A stretch of DNA of 61,112 bases from JBQLZO01 sp052168315 (GCA_052168315.1 JBQLZO010000037.1:1-61112), one strand, 5' to 3'. Shown: positions 41,111 to 52,200, counted from the first letter of the stretch. A program made the numbers and translations. Notes: generated by a model from the letters alone, not told the origin.

Positions 41111-42436
41111 TCACCCCCGCTCAATCACCTGCGCCCGATCCGGCCCCACACCGATCAGCGCCGCCCGCGCCCCCACGAACTCCTCGATGAACTCCACATA
41201 CCGGCGCGCGTTGTCCGGCAGCCCCTCCCACGAGCGCGCCCCCGCGATGTCCTCCGCGAACCCCGGCAGCGTCTTGTAGATCGGGCGGGCTCCCGCCAGC
41301 GACAGCGCATCGGGCAGGAACCGGTCGGTCCGCTCGCCGTCCACCTCGTACCCCACGCACACCCTCAGCTCATCGAATCCCGAGAGCACATCCAGCAGCG
41401 TCAGCGCCACGCTGCTCACGCCGTTGATCATCACCGCGTACCGCAGCGCCACCAGGTCCAGCCACCCGCACCGGCGCGGGCGTCCGGTGGTCGTGCCGTA
41501 CTCGCGCCCGCGTTCGCGGATGCGGTCGCCCGTCGCATCCACCAGCTCCGTCGGGAACGGCCCGCCGCCCACCCGCGTGCAGTACGCCTTGCACACCCCG
41601 ATCACCCCCGCCAAACAGTCGTGCGGCACGCCCGTCCCCGCCGGGATCCCGAGCGAGGAGCACACGGACGAGGTCACGAACGGGTAGGTCCCGTGGTCCA
41701 CATCCAGCAGCGTCGCGTTGGCCCCCTCGAAAAGGATCCGCTTGCCCTGCAAGAGCAGGTCGTGCAGCAGGTAGGTCGTGTCGACGATGTGCGACCGCAG
41801 CGTCTCCGCGATGCCCAGCAGGTCATCGCCCATCGCCTCCGCGTCCAGCGGCTCGCCGCTCCATCCCAGCGCCCGGAGCACCGGCTCGCGCCGCTCGACG
41901 ATCACCCCCAGCCGCTCCCGCAGCGCGGCCGGGCGCAGCAGGTCGCCCACACGCACCGAGGTCGTCCGCGTCGCCTTGTCCGCGTACGCCGGCCCGATCC
42001 CGCGCTTCGTCGTCCCGATCATCTGCCCGCCCGATGCCCCGCCCTCGCGGGCCTCATCCTCGCCCTTGTGGTACGCCAGCACCAGGTGCGCCCGCGTCGA
42101 CACGCGCAGCCCGGACAGGTCGATCCCCTTGCCCGCGAACCCCTCCATCTCCTTCACCAGCGCGAACGGGTCCACCACCACCCCGTTCCCGATCACCGCC
42201 AGCCTCCCCGGATGCAGGATGCTCGAGGGCAGCAGGTGCATCGCGTGGCGCACGCCGCCGAGCACCACCGAGTGCCCCGCGTTCGCCCCGCCGTTGTATC
42301 GGACCGTCGCGTCGAACGCCCCCGCCAGCAGGTCGATCACCTTCCCCTTGCCCTCATCGCCCCACTGGAGCCCCACGACCGCCCGCGCGGTGGGAGTGTG
42401 CGGCCTGCGCGGGATGAGACGGTCGGTGTCGATCAT
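41111..42436 (-). CDS. purA: adenylosuccinate synthase
   Basis: Joins IMP and aspartate with GTP in the first committed step to AMP. The protein of 441 residues has the signature WGDEGKGK in the P-loop region near residue 25, the IMP-site GGANAGHS stretch, a conserved QMIGTTKRGIGPAY, FEGANATLLDVDHGTYPFVT and TTTGRPRRCGW. The ATG at 42436 follows TGAGGA at good spacing; a GTG 12 bases upstream is possible but would leave no RBS. A TATGAA about 55 bases upstream could be its -10. The stop is abutted by the G-run array on the facing strand. Confidence 0.95.
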   Translation of the reverse strand: MIDTDRLIPRRPHTPTARAVVGLQWGDEGKGKVIDLLAGAFDATVRYNGGANAGHSVVLGGVRHAMHLLPSSILHPGRLAVIGNGVVVDPFALVKEMEGFAGKGIDLSGLRVSTRAHLVLAYHKGEDEAREGGASGGQMIGTTKRGIGPAYADKATRTTSVRVGDLLRPAALRERLGVIVERREPVLRALGWSGEPLDAEAMGDDLLGIAETLRSHIVDTTYLLHDLLLQGKRILFEGANATLLDVDHGTYPFVTSSVCSSLGIPAGTGVPHDCLAGVIGVCKAYCTRVGGGPFPTELVDATGDRIRERGREYGTTTGRPRRCGWLDLVALRYAVMINGVSSVALTLLDVLSGFDELRVCVGYEVDGERTDRFLPDALSLAGARPIYKTLPGFAEDIAGARSWEGLPDNARRYVEFIEEFVGARAALIGVGPDRAQVIERG

Positions 42437-42555
42437 GCGGTTCCTCACGTCGGGGATGGGGCGCGGGCACCATGCCGCGCCGGGATTGATTCATACGCTC
42501 AAGACCAGCCCCCGACACGCCGAGTACCTCACCCTCAGAAGGGGCCAGACTGGAC

Positions 42556-42726
42556 ATGGACCACCCGAAGCAGCCCAGCTCGATGCGGATCATGTGTCCG
42601 AATCTCAAGTGCCGCGGCATGCTGGCCGTGCCAATGTCCGCACGCGGCCGCACCGTGCGATGCCGGTCCTGCGGAACCACCATCCGCGTCCCCAACGCCG
42701 ACCCCCAGCAGAAAAAGTCCGCCTGA
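42556..42726 (+). CDS. small zinc-ribbon protein
   Basis: A 56-residue protein with two cysteine pairs, one CxxxxC (CPNLKC) and one CxxC (CRSC), separated by about 16 residues and followed by GTTIRVP. It resembles the small zinc-ribbon proteins (related to the MJ0042 type) common in planctomycetes. Such ribbons usually bind nucleic acid or another protein; the role is unknown. The ATG at 42556 gives a compact protein; a second ATG nine codons on is possible. Its neighbours, purA and the FHA gene, point away from and toward it, so it stands alone. Confidence 0.7.
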   Translation: MDHPKQPSSMRIMCPNLKCRGMLAVPMSARGRTVRCRSCGTTIRVPNADPQQKKSA

Positions 42727-42795
42727 CGCCGGCACCGCATCGCGCCGGGCACGCGCCGTCGCCCCGCGCCCGCCCCGCTCCGTGCCGCGCCGCCA

Positions 42796-43362
42796 TCACG
42801 ACTTGTTCTTGTCGCCCTGGTCGTCGGTGAAGTCGAAATCGAAGTCGAACGCCGACGAATCGCCCGCATCCCCGGCGCTCGGCTGCGTCGTCCGGTCGCG
42901 GCTGGCCGCCCGCTCATCCATCATCGACGAATCCCCCGAGCCGCCGCCCAGCGGGGCCGGAGCCTTCTTCGCGCCCGGCTTGGGCGATGACAGCGCGCCC
43001 GGCGGCGTGTCGTCCAGATCCAGATCGAGATCCAGGTCCTCGCCCTCCGGGCGGTCGACCGTCTTCGGCTCGCCATCGATCTGGAACACGATCTGCACAT
43101 TCCCCACGCCCACCACATCGCCCGCCTTGATGATCGTGTTCTGGACCTTGTCCCCGTTCACCTTCGTCCCATTCGTCGATCCAAGGTCCCGCAGCGCCAC
43201 CTCATCATCGCCCACCACCAGCTCGCAGTGCGTCCGCGACACCGACCTGATCGGGATCCGCAGCGTCGCCTTCTCATCGCGTCCGATGATGTACGAGCCG
43301 GTCTGCAGCCCGACCTCCGCCCTCTTCCCGTTCGGCTTGAACACGACCAGATTCACTTCCAC
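42796..43362 (-). CDS. FHA-domain protein
   Basis: FHA domains bind phosphothreonine peptides. The protein has 188 residues. The FHA domain fills about 1-95: GSYIIGRDE near 20-28, SRTHCELV near 40-47 (the phospho-peptide-binding Arg, Ser and His), and LGSTNGTKVNG near 58-68. A flexible C-terminus follows, with two Asp-rich stretches (DLDLDLDLDD near 108-117, DFDFDFTDD near the end), unusually repetitive. The GTG at 43362 is the likely start, after AAAGGA; no ATG fits the domain. It presumably works with a Ser/Thr kinase elsewhere in the genome. Confidence 0.88.
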   Translation of the reverse strand: MEVNLVVFKPNGKRAEVGLQTGSYIIGRDEKATLRIPIRSVSRTHCELVVGDDEVALRDLGSTNGTKVNGDKVQNTIIKAGDVVGVGNVQIVFQIDGEPKTVDRPEGEDLDLDLDLDDTPPGALSSPKPGAKKAPAPLGGGSGDSSMMDERAASRDRTTQPSAGDAGDSSAFDFDFDFTDDQGDKNKS

Positions 43363-43586
43363 GGGCGATCTATCCTTTCCGGTTCGGGCCACTCCGGTGC
43401 GAGCCCACGCGCGCCCCCACCGTCGGAATCCGGGCGGCGCCCGAGCGACACCCGCCGGCACGCCGCTCCGCAGCGCATCCTCCGATCCGCCGCACGGGCC
43501 CATGCCCGATCCGCCGCCCCGCTCCCGGGGGCATGCGCTCACTCCAAGCCTCCAGCCCCCCATCCCGCACCCGGCACCATCCGCTC

Positions 43587-44942
43587 ATGCCTGAACTTAC
43601 TCCCCTCACGCTCTCCCAGCAACGCCCCTCCTCGGCCACCCCGATGGCCGACATCCAGCACCCCGTTCGGTCTTTGTACATCCACATCCCGTTCTGCTTC
43701 CATAAGTGCCACTACTGCGATTTCTACTCCTTCGTGGACAATCGAGACCGCCAGGGCGAGTTCACCGACCGGCTCATCGAGGAACTCACCGCCATCGCCC
43801 GGCACGCGGGCCCGTCCGACCCATCCTCCGCACCCCCCGCCCGCCCCGCCCTCCGCCCAGCCCTCAACACCATCTTCGTCGGCGGCGGCACCCCCTCCCT
43901 GCTCAAGCCCGCCCTCTGGGAGCGCCTCCTCGCCGCCCTGCACGAGCGCTTCGACCTCGCGCCCGATGGAACCGCCTGCGAGTTCACCGTCGAGTGCAAC
44001 CCCGAGACCGTCACGCCGACCCTCATGGACACGCTCCATCGAGGCGGCGTCAACCGCGTGAGCATCGGCGCCCAGTCCTTCGACCCGCGCCACCTCAAGA
44101 CCCTCGAACGCTGGCACGACCCGGACAATGTCGACCGCGCGCTCCGCATGGCCGCCGATGCCGGGATCCACCGCCGCTCCATCGACCTGATCTACGCCAT
44201 CCCGGGCCAGACGCTCGACGACTGGAAACGCGACCTCGACCGCGCCCTCGCCCTCGGCGATGCCGATCCGCAACGCGGCGCCATCGACCACCTCTCCTGC
44301 TACGCCCTCACCTACGAGCCCAACACCGCGATGACCAAGCGCCTCGCCCGCGGCGACTTCGAGCCCGCCGATGAGGACACCGAAGTCGCCATGTGCAACC
44401 ACACCGTCTCGGCCCTCCGCGACGCCGGATTCGAACGCTACGAGGTCTCCAACTTCGCCCGCCATGGCCCCACCCCGGGCGCCGGCTGCCGATGCCGCCA
44501 CAACCTCGTCTACTGGGGGCACGCCGGCGATGGCCAGTGGCTCGCCGCCGGACCATCCGGGAGCGCCCACGCCGCCGGGCACCGCTGGAAGAACCTCCCG
44601 CACCTCGGCGACTGGATGCTCGGCGTCCAGCGCACCAACGGATACGCCCCGATCGTCGACCACGAGCCGCCCGACCCGCGCCGGGCCCTGGCCGAACGCA
44701 TCATGCTCGCCCTCCGCGTCGCCGAGGGGCTCGATGCGGACGCGACCATCGACCACGCCCGCCGCCTCGATCCCACCGGCGCCACCGCCGAGCGGCTCAT
44801 CGCCGCCGCCGAAGAGCAGACACGACTCGACCTGCTCGAACACGACACCACCGGCGACCCCCACCGCTGGCGCCTCACCGAACGCGGCCACCTCTTCGCC
44901 GACGGCATCGCCGCCACCCTCATGGCCACCCTGAAGCACTGA
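43587..44942 (+). CDS. hemW: radical SAM heme-related protein HemW
   Basis: HemW is a radical SAM protein related to oxygen-independent coproporphyrinogen oxidase but acting as a heme chaperone in species studied. The protein is 451 residues long. The cluster motif is CFHKCHYC (CxxxCxxC), within IHIPFCFHKCHYCDF; GGGTPSLL and the conserved RHNLVYWGHAGDGQWLAAGPS stretch (quoted in part) complete the family pattern. The C-terminal winged-helix tail is present. The start at 43587 lacks a clear RBS, and an ATG at 43644 nearer the motif is equally good. It points toward the DUF4139 gene. Confidence 0.88.
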   Translation: MPELTPLTLSQQRPSSATPMADIQHPVRSLYIHIPFCFHKCHYCDFYSFVDNRDRQGEFTDRLIEELTAIARHAGPSDPSSAPPARPALRPALNTIFVGGGTPSLLKPALWERLLAALHERFDLAPDGTACEFTVECNPETVTPTLMDTLHRGGVNRVSIGAQSFDPRHLKTLERWHDPDNVDRALRMAADAGIHRRSIDLIYAIPGQTLDDWKRDLDRALALGDADPQRGAIDHLSCYALTYEPNTAMTKRLARGDFEPADEDTEVAMCNHTVSALRDAGFERYEVSNFARHGPTPGAGCRCRHNLVYWGHAGDGQWLAAGPSGSAHAAGHRWKNLPHLGDWMLGVQRTNGYAPIVDHEPPDPRRALAERIMLALRVAEGLDADATIDHARRLDPTGATAERLIAAAEEQTRLDLLEHDTTGDPHRWRLTERGHLFADGIAATLMATLKH

Positions 44943-44967
44943 GCACCAGACACCAAACACCTCTTCT

Positions 44968-45052
44968 TGCCTGGTGCCCGATGCCTGATGCCTGATGCCT
45001 TCTTCCTAGTGCCTTCTTCCTGATGCCTGATCCCGGATCCCGGATGCCCGGG
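44968..45052. repeat. degenerate GATGCC/GATCCC tandem array
   Basis: About ten loosely repeated 7-base units (TGATGCC, CGATGCC, TGATCCC, CGGATCCC) with interspersed CTTCTTCCT, between the convergent hemW and DUF4139 genes. A similar, shorter array follows the M24 gene. Confidence 0.75.
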
Positions 45053-45054
45053 CC

Positions 45055-47316
45055 TCACTCCACATCCAGATTCCGCAGATACTCCCGCAGCGCCGCCCGC
45101 CGGTCGTCCAGCGTCTTCTGCAGCGTGTCCCGCCGGCTCAGCAGTTCTTCCATCTCATCCTCCTGGTCGGACAGCGTCTGCAGGTACCGCCGCCGCAGGT
45201 CCGACTCCCCGCCGATCCGACCGAGGTTCTCGCGGATCCGCGACTGGTCCCGCGCGATCTCATCGATCCGATCGTTGATGTCCTTGATCTGCTGCTCGAC
45301 CAGCGCCGCATCCGTCTTCATCCGCGCCGCCTCACGCGCCGCGGCGAGCATCCGCTCCGAGGCGCCGTTGTCCGAGGCGTAGCTGAGGAACTGCTCCGGC
45401 GTCCAGTCCGCCAGCGTGATCCGGCTCAGGTCCGTCCGCTCGATCACCACGGGCAGGGATGCTTTGCCGCCGCGATCCAGCCGCACCTCGAACCGGTACA
45501 TGTTCTCCAGCGTCTCCTCCGGCGTCTTCGGCGTGATCAGCTCCCACCCGCCGACCCGACCGTGCTCGATCAGCACCGTCCGCTCGCGCGAGGCATCGAA
45601 GCTCTGCAGCGAGTAGGTCGTCGTCCACGAGCGCCGGATGGTGTGCTCCAGCAGCCCATCGACCACCCGGATCCTGCTGGTCCGATGCTGCTGCTCCTGC
45701 TCCGTCTGCACGAACACATCCACATCCAGCGCGTACGAGAGCAGCCGGTCCTGGTTCCGCGAGGTGTGCGGGATCTGCGAGTCGCCCGCGTAGGTCGCTC
45801 CGTCGTACACCGCGATCGGCCCCGGCATGAAGTGCAGCCCCGTGGTGTTCACAAGCTCCACGCCCTTAAGCGGGTGCTTGGGCATGTCGCTGGCGTTGAA
45901 GATCGACACATGCCGGGCCGGGATCTCCGTCACGATGATCGGGAGCATCGACGACTGCCCCGCATCGATCGACACCGGCGCATCGATGGTGTACAGGAAC
46001 TGCCCGGCCGTGTCATCGCCGGACGCCTGCCCCGGGCCCATCGTGCCCTCTCCGACCGCGAACGAAAAGAACTCTTCTCCCATATCGGCACCGAACTGCC
46101 CGCCGCCGCTCCCACCAGAGCGCGTGTTCGCCCGTTCGGCCATCGTCAACGCCGACTGCGAACGCAGCGCATCCATCTCACGCCCCGCCACGCCCGGCGC
46201 CGGCGCCGGCGACCGCGCCAAACCGCTCTCGTAGTTCTTGCCCACCAGCGGCACGCCCACCGGCACCGGCAGCTCCACACGCGGCACGAACAGGCTCTCG
46301 TGCAGGTTCATCGTGAACGACACCGGACGACCCGACGCCAGCGACAGCCGCACATCCGACCAGTCGCCATCCGTCGTGTTCTCCACGATCGCCCACCCCT
46401 GCACCGTCGCCCGCGTCAGCGGCACGCCGTTCTCATCCACCCGCCCCGCGCCCGAATCTTCCGGGAGCACCAGGCGGTACGAGGTCTTCCACACCGGCAT
46501 CTCGTGCGTGTATCCCACCACGATCCGCCGCGCCCCATCCCCCTCGCCCGACAGCCGCACATCCACGCCCGTCTGCTGCTCGCCGCGGAAGTCCGCGATC
46601 GTCGAGAGCGCCCGCGCCAGATCGCGCGCCAGATCCTCGTTCGCCAGCTCGAAGCTCCGCACCGAGTCCAGCTCCACCGAGCGGATCCCCTGGCTCGTCA
46701 GCAGGTTCACGAACGCACGGCTCATCGCGATCATCCCATCGCCCGAGGGGCTCGCCACCGGCACCTGCTTCCGCTCCACCGACATGATCACCCCGCCGAC
46801 CTGCCCATCCGGCGTCAGCATGGTGATCCGCTCGCCCGACAACTGCTGCAGCAGCTCCTCCACCGACGGCGAGCCCGACACATCCACCCCGAACCCCTCC
46901 AGCCGGCGCGAAAGCGGCAGCTTCGATGCGAAGTTCACCGAGTCCACCGACCCGCCATCCAGATCCAGCACCACCATCGACTTCAGGATGTCGTTGACCT
47001 GGTCCGTCGCGAACTGCAGCGTGATCGTCTGCTCGCCGGTCACCCGCCCCTCGCGCAGGAACGCGCCCACGCCCGAGCGATACAGCGTGATCGCCCGCAG
47101 CGGCAGCGATTCGCCATCCATCGCCATCCCACGCACCGGCTGCCCGCCCTGCACCCCGCGCCCGCCCGCCTGCCCCGAACCCTGTCCAGACGCCTGACCC
47201 ATCGCCGTGCCCGCCACCAGCACCAGCGCAGCGCACGATAGAACACCCACTCCCCCCAGACGGCCCATGCCGAGCGAGGAACGGGAACGGGAGATCCGGG
47301 AACTGAAAGTCTGCAT
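45055..47316 (-). CDS. DUF4139-type secreted protein with C-terminal coiled coil
   Basis: The protein has 753 residues. A signal sequence lies in the first 40 residues, ending TAMG. A Gly/Gln-rich linker follows, then a large beta-rich region with a DUF4139 core (the PVWKTSYRLVL strand near 260-275 and VQGWAIVENTTDGDWSDVRLSL shortly after, in separate pieces). A long coiled coil of about 100 residues occupies the end (EQQIKDINDRIDEIARDQ and similar). An RBS AGGAGT precedes the ATG at 47316. DUF4139 proteins are often extracytoplasmic and poorly characterised. The Gly-rich linker between residues 50 and 62 is of low complexity. Confidence 0.85.
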   Translation of the reverse strand: MQTFSSRISRSRSSLGMGRLGGVGVLSCAALVLVAGTAMGQASGQGSGQAGGRGVQGGQPVRGMAMDGESLPLRAITLYRSGVGAFLREGRVTGEQTITLQFATDQVNDILKSMVVLDLDGGSVDSVNFASKLPLSRRLEGFGVDVSGSPSVEELLQQLSGERITMLTPDGQVGGVIMSVERKQVPVASPSGDGMIAMSRAFVNLLTSQGIRSVELDSVRSFELANEDLARDLARALSTIADFRGEQQTGVDVRLSGEGDGARRIVVGYTHEMPVWKTSYRLVLPEDSGAGRVDENGVPLTRATVQGWAIVENTTDGDWSDVRLSLASGRPVSFTMNLHESLFVPRVELPVPVGVPLVGKNYESGLARSPAPAPGVAGREMDALRSQSALTMAERANTRSGGSGGGQFGADMGEEFFSFAVGEGTMGPGQASGDDTAGQFLYTIDAPVSIDAGQSSMLPIIVTEIPARHVSIFNASDMPKHPLKGVELVNTTGLHFMPGPIAVYDGATYAGDSQIPHTSRNQDRLLSYALDVDVFVQTEQEQQHRTSRIRVVDGLLEHTIRRSWTTTYSLQSFDASRERTVLIEHGRVGGWELITPKTPEETLENMYRFEVRLDRGGKASLPVVIERTDLSRITLADWTPEQFLSYASDNGASERMLAAAREAARMKTDAALVEQQIKDINDRIDEIARDQSRIRENLGRIGGESDLRRRYLQTLSDQEDEMEELLSRRDTLQKTLDDRRAALREYLRNLDVE

Positions 47317-47482
47317 GGCGACTCCTGTGGGTCAGCGCCGCCCTCGGCGCGGGTGCTCATTCGTGCAACAGAAGGAAGTCAGGACCAGGCGTCTCCGCCC
47401 GCATCCCATCCACAACCCCCCCCGCCCTGCCCCGCATCCCGATCCCCACACCCGCTCCCAATCGCCACCGCCCGGTCACTGC

Positions 47483-47488
47483 TAGGTT
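47483..47488 (+). promoter_or_regulatory. -10-like hexamer of the M24 peptidase gene
   Basis: TAGGTT with an upstream TGC (extended -10 look), 32 bases before the GTG at 47520. Confidence 0.35.
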
Positions 47489-47519
47489 TACCAGACCACC
47501 GTCACCCGGAGGCACGAGC

Positions 47520-48764
47520 GTGCCCCGGATGACCCCGAACACCAGTGAATGCGCTCACCCCGAGGCCCGGTTCATGCCAATCCAGAAATCCGCACTCAAA
47601 GACGCCCAGGCCATCCTCCTCGCCGGCCCCCCGTCCGACAACAAGGGCGTCTTCCATCGCGTCCGATTCCACGCCCACGACCCCGCCATCTTCATCCAGA
47701 CCCGCGACCAATCCGTCCTGATAGCCCGCGATGTCGAACTCCCCAGGGCCCGGGCCGCCAAGCGGGCCGACGCCGTCCACTCCTACGAGGAATTCACCCC
47801 GTCCGATGGGCTCTCGGGCGACCGCCAGATCCGCTCCGCCCAGTCCGCCGCCGAGTGCCTGGCCCGCATGGGCATCCGCACCGTCTTCTCCGACCGGTCC
47901 CTCGCACTCGTCTACGCCGAGCATCTCAGGCAACGCGGCATCGAGGTCGTCCTCGACCTCGACCTCGGCGTGCTCGAACGCCGCCAGAAAGACGAACACG
48001 AGGTCCGCGCGCTCCGCGATGTCCAGCGCATCACCGAGCGGACCATCGAACGGGCCTGTGCCCTCATCGCCCGCGCTGCGCCCGACGCACAGGGCATCCT
48101 CCGCGATCCCGATGCCCCCGCCTCGCCCCTGACCTCCGAGTCCGTCAAGGCCCGCATCAGCGCCTGGCTGCTCGAACACGCCTGCATCGCCGAGGGGCAC
48201 ATCGTCGCCGCCGGCCCGCATGGCGGCGACTGCCACGAGCCGGGGCACGGCCCGCTCCGCACCGAGCAGCCCATCATCATCGATGTCTTCCCACGCGACA
48301 CCCGCACCGGGTACCACGGCGACTGCACCCGCTGCGTCGTCCACGCCGCCATCCCCGACGCCGTCGCCCGCATGCACGCCGCCGTGGTCGAAGCCAAGCG
48401 CGCCGCGATCGATGCTTGCCGCGCCGGCGCCACCGGTGAAACGGTTCACCTCGCAGCCACCGCAGTCATCCAGCGCCATGGCTACCAGCTCGGATTCCCC
48501 TCCCCAGCACAGCTCCAGCGCGCCGATGGCTCGTTCTGCTCCATGCCCCACGGCACAGGGCACGGCATCGGGCTCGAACTCAAGGAACCGCCCCTGCTCG
48601 ACATGAAGGGCCCCACCCTCCTCGAAGGCGATGCCGTGACCATCGAACCCGGGCTCTACGCCCCGGGGCTCGGCGGCATCCGCATCGAGGACCTGCTCAT
48701 CGTCCGCACCGACCGCGCGGAAAACCTCAACACCCTCCACGAAGGCTTGGACTGGAAAGGCTGA
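47520..48764 (+). CDS. M24-family metallopeptidase (Xaa-Pro aminopeptidase-like)
   Basis: A 414-residue protein in the pita-bread fold. Metal ligands are visible as the two Asp of IIIDVFPRD (near 255) and GDCTR, the His of GTGHGIGLELKE and the Glu residues of EPGLY and GIRIED. The N-terminal third is a creatinase-like domain. Xaa-Pro or Met aminopeptidase-like activity is likely, on small peptides in the cytoplasm. The GTG at 47520 follows CGGAGG; an ATG nine bases on is also possible. It is followed by a short GATGCC array and by tRNA-His facing it. Confidence 0.9.
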   Translation: MPRMTPNTSECAHPEARFMPIQKSALKDAQAILLAGPPSDNKGVFHRVRFHAHDPAIFIQTRDQSVLIARDVELPRARAAKRADAVHSYEEFTPSDGLSGDRQIRSAQSAAECLARMGIRTVFSDRSLALVYAEHLRQRGIEVVLDLDLGVLERRQKDEHEVRALRDVQRITERTIERACALIARAAPDAQGILRDPDAPASPLTSESVKARISAWLLEHACIAEGHIVAAGPHGGDCHEPGHGPLRTEQPIIIDVFPRDTRTGYHGDCTRCVVHAAIPDAVARMHAAVVEAKRAAIDACRAGATGETVHLAATAVIQRHGYQLGFPSPAQLQRADGSFCSMPHGTGHGIGLELKEPPLLDMKGPTLLEGDAVTIEPGLYAPGLGGIRIEDLLIVRTDRAENLNTLHEGLDWKG

Positions 48765-48792
48765 AGAAAGAGCCCCACCCCGCTGTTCCGCC

Positions 48793-48822
48793 CCGGATGC
48801 CGGATCCCTGATCCCGGATGCC
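48793..48822. repeat. short degenerate GATGCC/GATCCC array
   Basis: About four units (CGGATGCC, GGATCCC, TGATCCC, GGATGCC) between the M24 gene and the facing tRNA-His. Confidence 0.65.
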
Positions 48823-48834
48823 TAATTCCTCAAG

Positions 48835-48910
48835 GGTGACCGACGGGATTCGAACCCGCGACTTCCTGGACCACAACCAGGTGCTCTAACCAGGCTGAGC
48901 TACGGCCACC
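48835..48910 (-). tRNA. tRNA-His (anticodon GUG)
   Basis: Read on the minus strand: encoded G at position -1 opposite C73, as required for tRNA-His, acceptor GTGGCCG/CGGTCAC, anticodon stem CCTGG/CCAGG around TTGTGGT (anticodon GTG), T arm GCGGG-TTCGAAT-CCCGT. The 3' CCA is not encoded. Confidence 0.95.
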
Positions 48911-49235
48911 GTCAACAGCGCGGTCTTCCCGCGCAGAGCCGATGATACGCGGCTCTCCGTGGGTGGCAAGCCCGCCGCCTCCGCCGCCCGCATCCCGCCG
49001 CCTCCCCCGGCGCCGGATGCGCATCGACATCGCATCCGCGCCCCGGAGCGTGGCCAATCGCCCGCCGGCGGCGGTATAGTGGTGCTTCGGGACGATCCGC
49101 GCATCGCCCCTTTGTCATTCTCAGGCTCGACCGCCAAGCGTCCACCCGCCCCGGCGCGTCCGCCCCACACGCCCATCCCGCCGACCCACGCGCCCCGAAC
49201 GGTGCTCCGGCGTCCCATCCGTTGGAGGAGTTCCG
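48911..49235 (+). other. intergenic region between tRNA-His and pckA
   Basis: 325 bases without a gene. TATAGT at 49075-49080, about 155 bases before the pckA ATG, is the best promoter candidate, and a moderately AT-richer patch follows it (49108-49130). No hairpin-plus-T terminator or known riboswitch is visible; the tRNA-His promoter should lie in the left part, on the minus strand. Confidence 0.5.
49075..49080 (+). promoter_or_regulatory. -10-like hexamer of pckA
   Basis: TATAGT, the closest match to a consensus -10 in the window, 155 bases before the pckA start. Confidence 0.4.
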
Positions 49236-50858
<1,623 letters not shown>

Positions 50859-50988
50859 TCCAAAGCCTGATCCAGAGCCCTTCACGCTGGTCCACCCCGT
50901 TCGCCCGGCTCTCCTCAGCACCCCCCGTGCGCTCGCGTGAGCGCCCACCCCCATCCCGCACGCCCGCCGCCCGCCCACGGAGCCCGAC

Positions 50989-51342
50989 ATGAACAAGCAT
51001 GTGCGCCTGATCGTCATCCTGATCCTCGGCGCCATCGCCACCATCATCGCGCTGAACTACCAGCAGAGCCGCTTCTCCAGCGCCCGCAAGGCCGAGGTCC
51101 TCGAAGACCTGTCCATCATCTCCTCCTACCGCGTGGATCGCGAGGCCGCCCTCCGCATCCTCGACGAATCCCACGCCCGCGTCTTCCCGCGCTACTACTC
51201 CTTCTTCGGCGGCTGGGGCTTCAAGGTCAACGAGTACCGCGATGCCCTCGTCGACGACATGAAGGACACCGCCCGCCAGGAGGGACGCGAGCAGCTGCTC
51301 GAAGAACTCGACTTCATCCGCCCGTTCAACCCCGACGCCTGA
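50989..51342 (+). CDS. hypothetical membrane-anchored protein, 117 residues
   Basis: A small protein with one N-terminal helix (about 6-23, RLIVILILGAIATIIAL) and then a helical, charged domain without recognised motif. Its aromatic patch (FPRYYSFFGGWGF, 66-78) is unusual and may face the membrane or a partner. It starts 130 bases after pckA and ends 48 bases before the next gene, so it may belong to either unit. Unknown function. Confidence 0.7.
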   Translation: MNKHVRLIVILILGAIATIIALNYQQSRFSSARKAEVLEDLSIISSYRVDREAALRILDESHARVFPRYYSFFGGWGFKVNEYRDALVDDMKDTARQEGREQLLEELDFIRPFNPDA

Positions 51343-51390
51343 GCGATCGCCCTGCCATCCATCGCTCCGCCGAACCCAGTCCGATCCCCC

Positions 51391-52200
51391 ATGCCACCCC
51401 CACCGGACGCGATGACATGGGCCTACCTGCTGGCCCGCTGGACCGAGTTCGCACGCGCCTCCGTCGCCTTCCCCGATGATGCCGAGGGCCGCCGCTGGAA
51501 GGCCTGCATCGCCGACATCATCGCCCTCCAGGCCATTACCCACGCGCTCAACGAATCGCACACGCTCCCCGCCGACGAGTTCGCCCTCGCGATGGAGCGA
51601 GCCGAACTCGGGATCACCGCCCACGCCCGCGCGATACACAACGCCTGGAACGCCATCCCCCTCCCGCAGTCACTTACCGATCTCATCGACCGCGCCCGCG
51701 CTGCCCATCGCAGCGCCGCATCGCTCAGCGTCGAACTCCGCGCCAGCGACTCCGCGATGATCGTGCCCGACACCGAGCCGCTCACCCGCGCGCTCATCGA
51801 AGCCCGCTGGCACGGCACCCTCCGCATCGCCGCCCCCGGCACCATCCTGTTCGCCCCCGAGCCCATCGCCTTCCTCTGCCCGTTCCACACCATCCCTGAA
51901 CCGGCGCTCGCATGGCTGAGCGCTGTGCCGGGCGCAGCGCTCATCGAAACCCCCGTCCCCCAGACGCAGATCTACCGCCAGATCGATCCCGAATCGATCA
52001 CCATCACCGCCGATCTCGTGGCCCCACTGCACGCGCAGCTCCCGCCCGGGCGTCCGCTGCTGCTCACGCTCATCGAGCACGCCCGCCCGACCGAAGCGCT
52101 GGCCGACCACGATCCCGAACGCTGGATCGCCGCCCAGTCCGCCGCCGGCGTCGACCCCGCCGCGCCGCCCCCCGTGCGATTCGCATCCGCCGAGGACTGA
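51391..52200 (+). CDS. hypothetical protein, 269 residues
   Basis: I do not recognise it. It starts MPPPPDAMTWAYLLARW and is helical in the first half. Two conserved-looking Trp-rich turns (WTEFAR and AIHNAWNAIP) and a second half with beta-strand character (LRIAAPGTILFAPEPIAFLC) are visible. No membrane segment. It is 48 bases after the small membrane protein and ends about 120 bases before the BatA-like gene. In related planctomycete operons MoxR and DUF58 genes come before the BatA gene; here they are absent and this one takes the place. Confidence 0.65.
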   Translation: MPPPPDAMTWAYLLARWTEFARASVAFPDDAEGRRWKACIADIIALQAITHALNESHTLPADEFALAMERAELGITAHARAIHNAWNAIPLPQSLTDLIDRARAAHRSAASLSVELRASDSAMIVPDTEPLTRALIEARWHGTLRIAAPGTILFAPEPIAFLCPFHTIPEPALAWLSAVPGAALIETPVPQTQIYRQIDPESITITADLVAPLHAQLPPGRPLLLTLIEHARPTEALADHDPERWIAAQSAAGVDPAAPPPVRFASAED

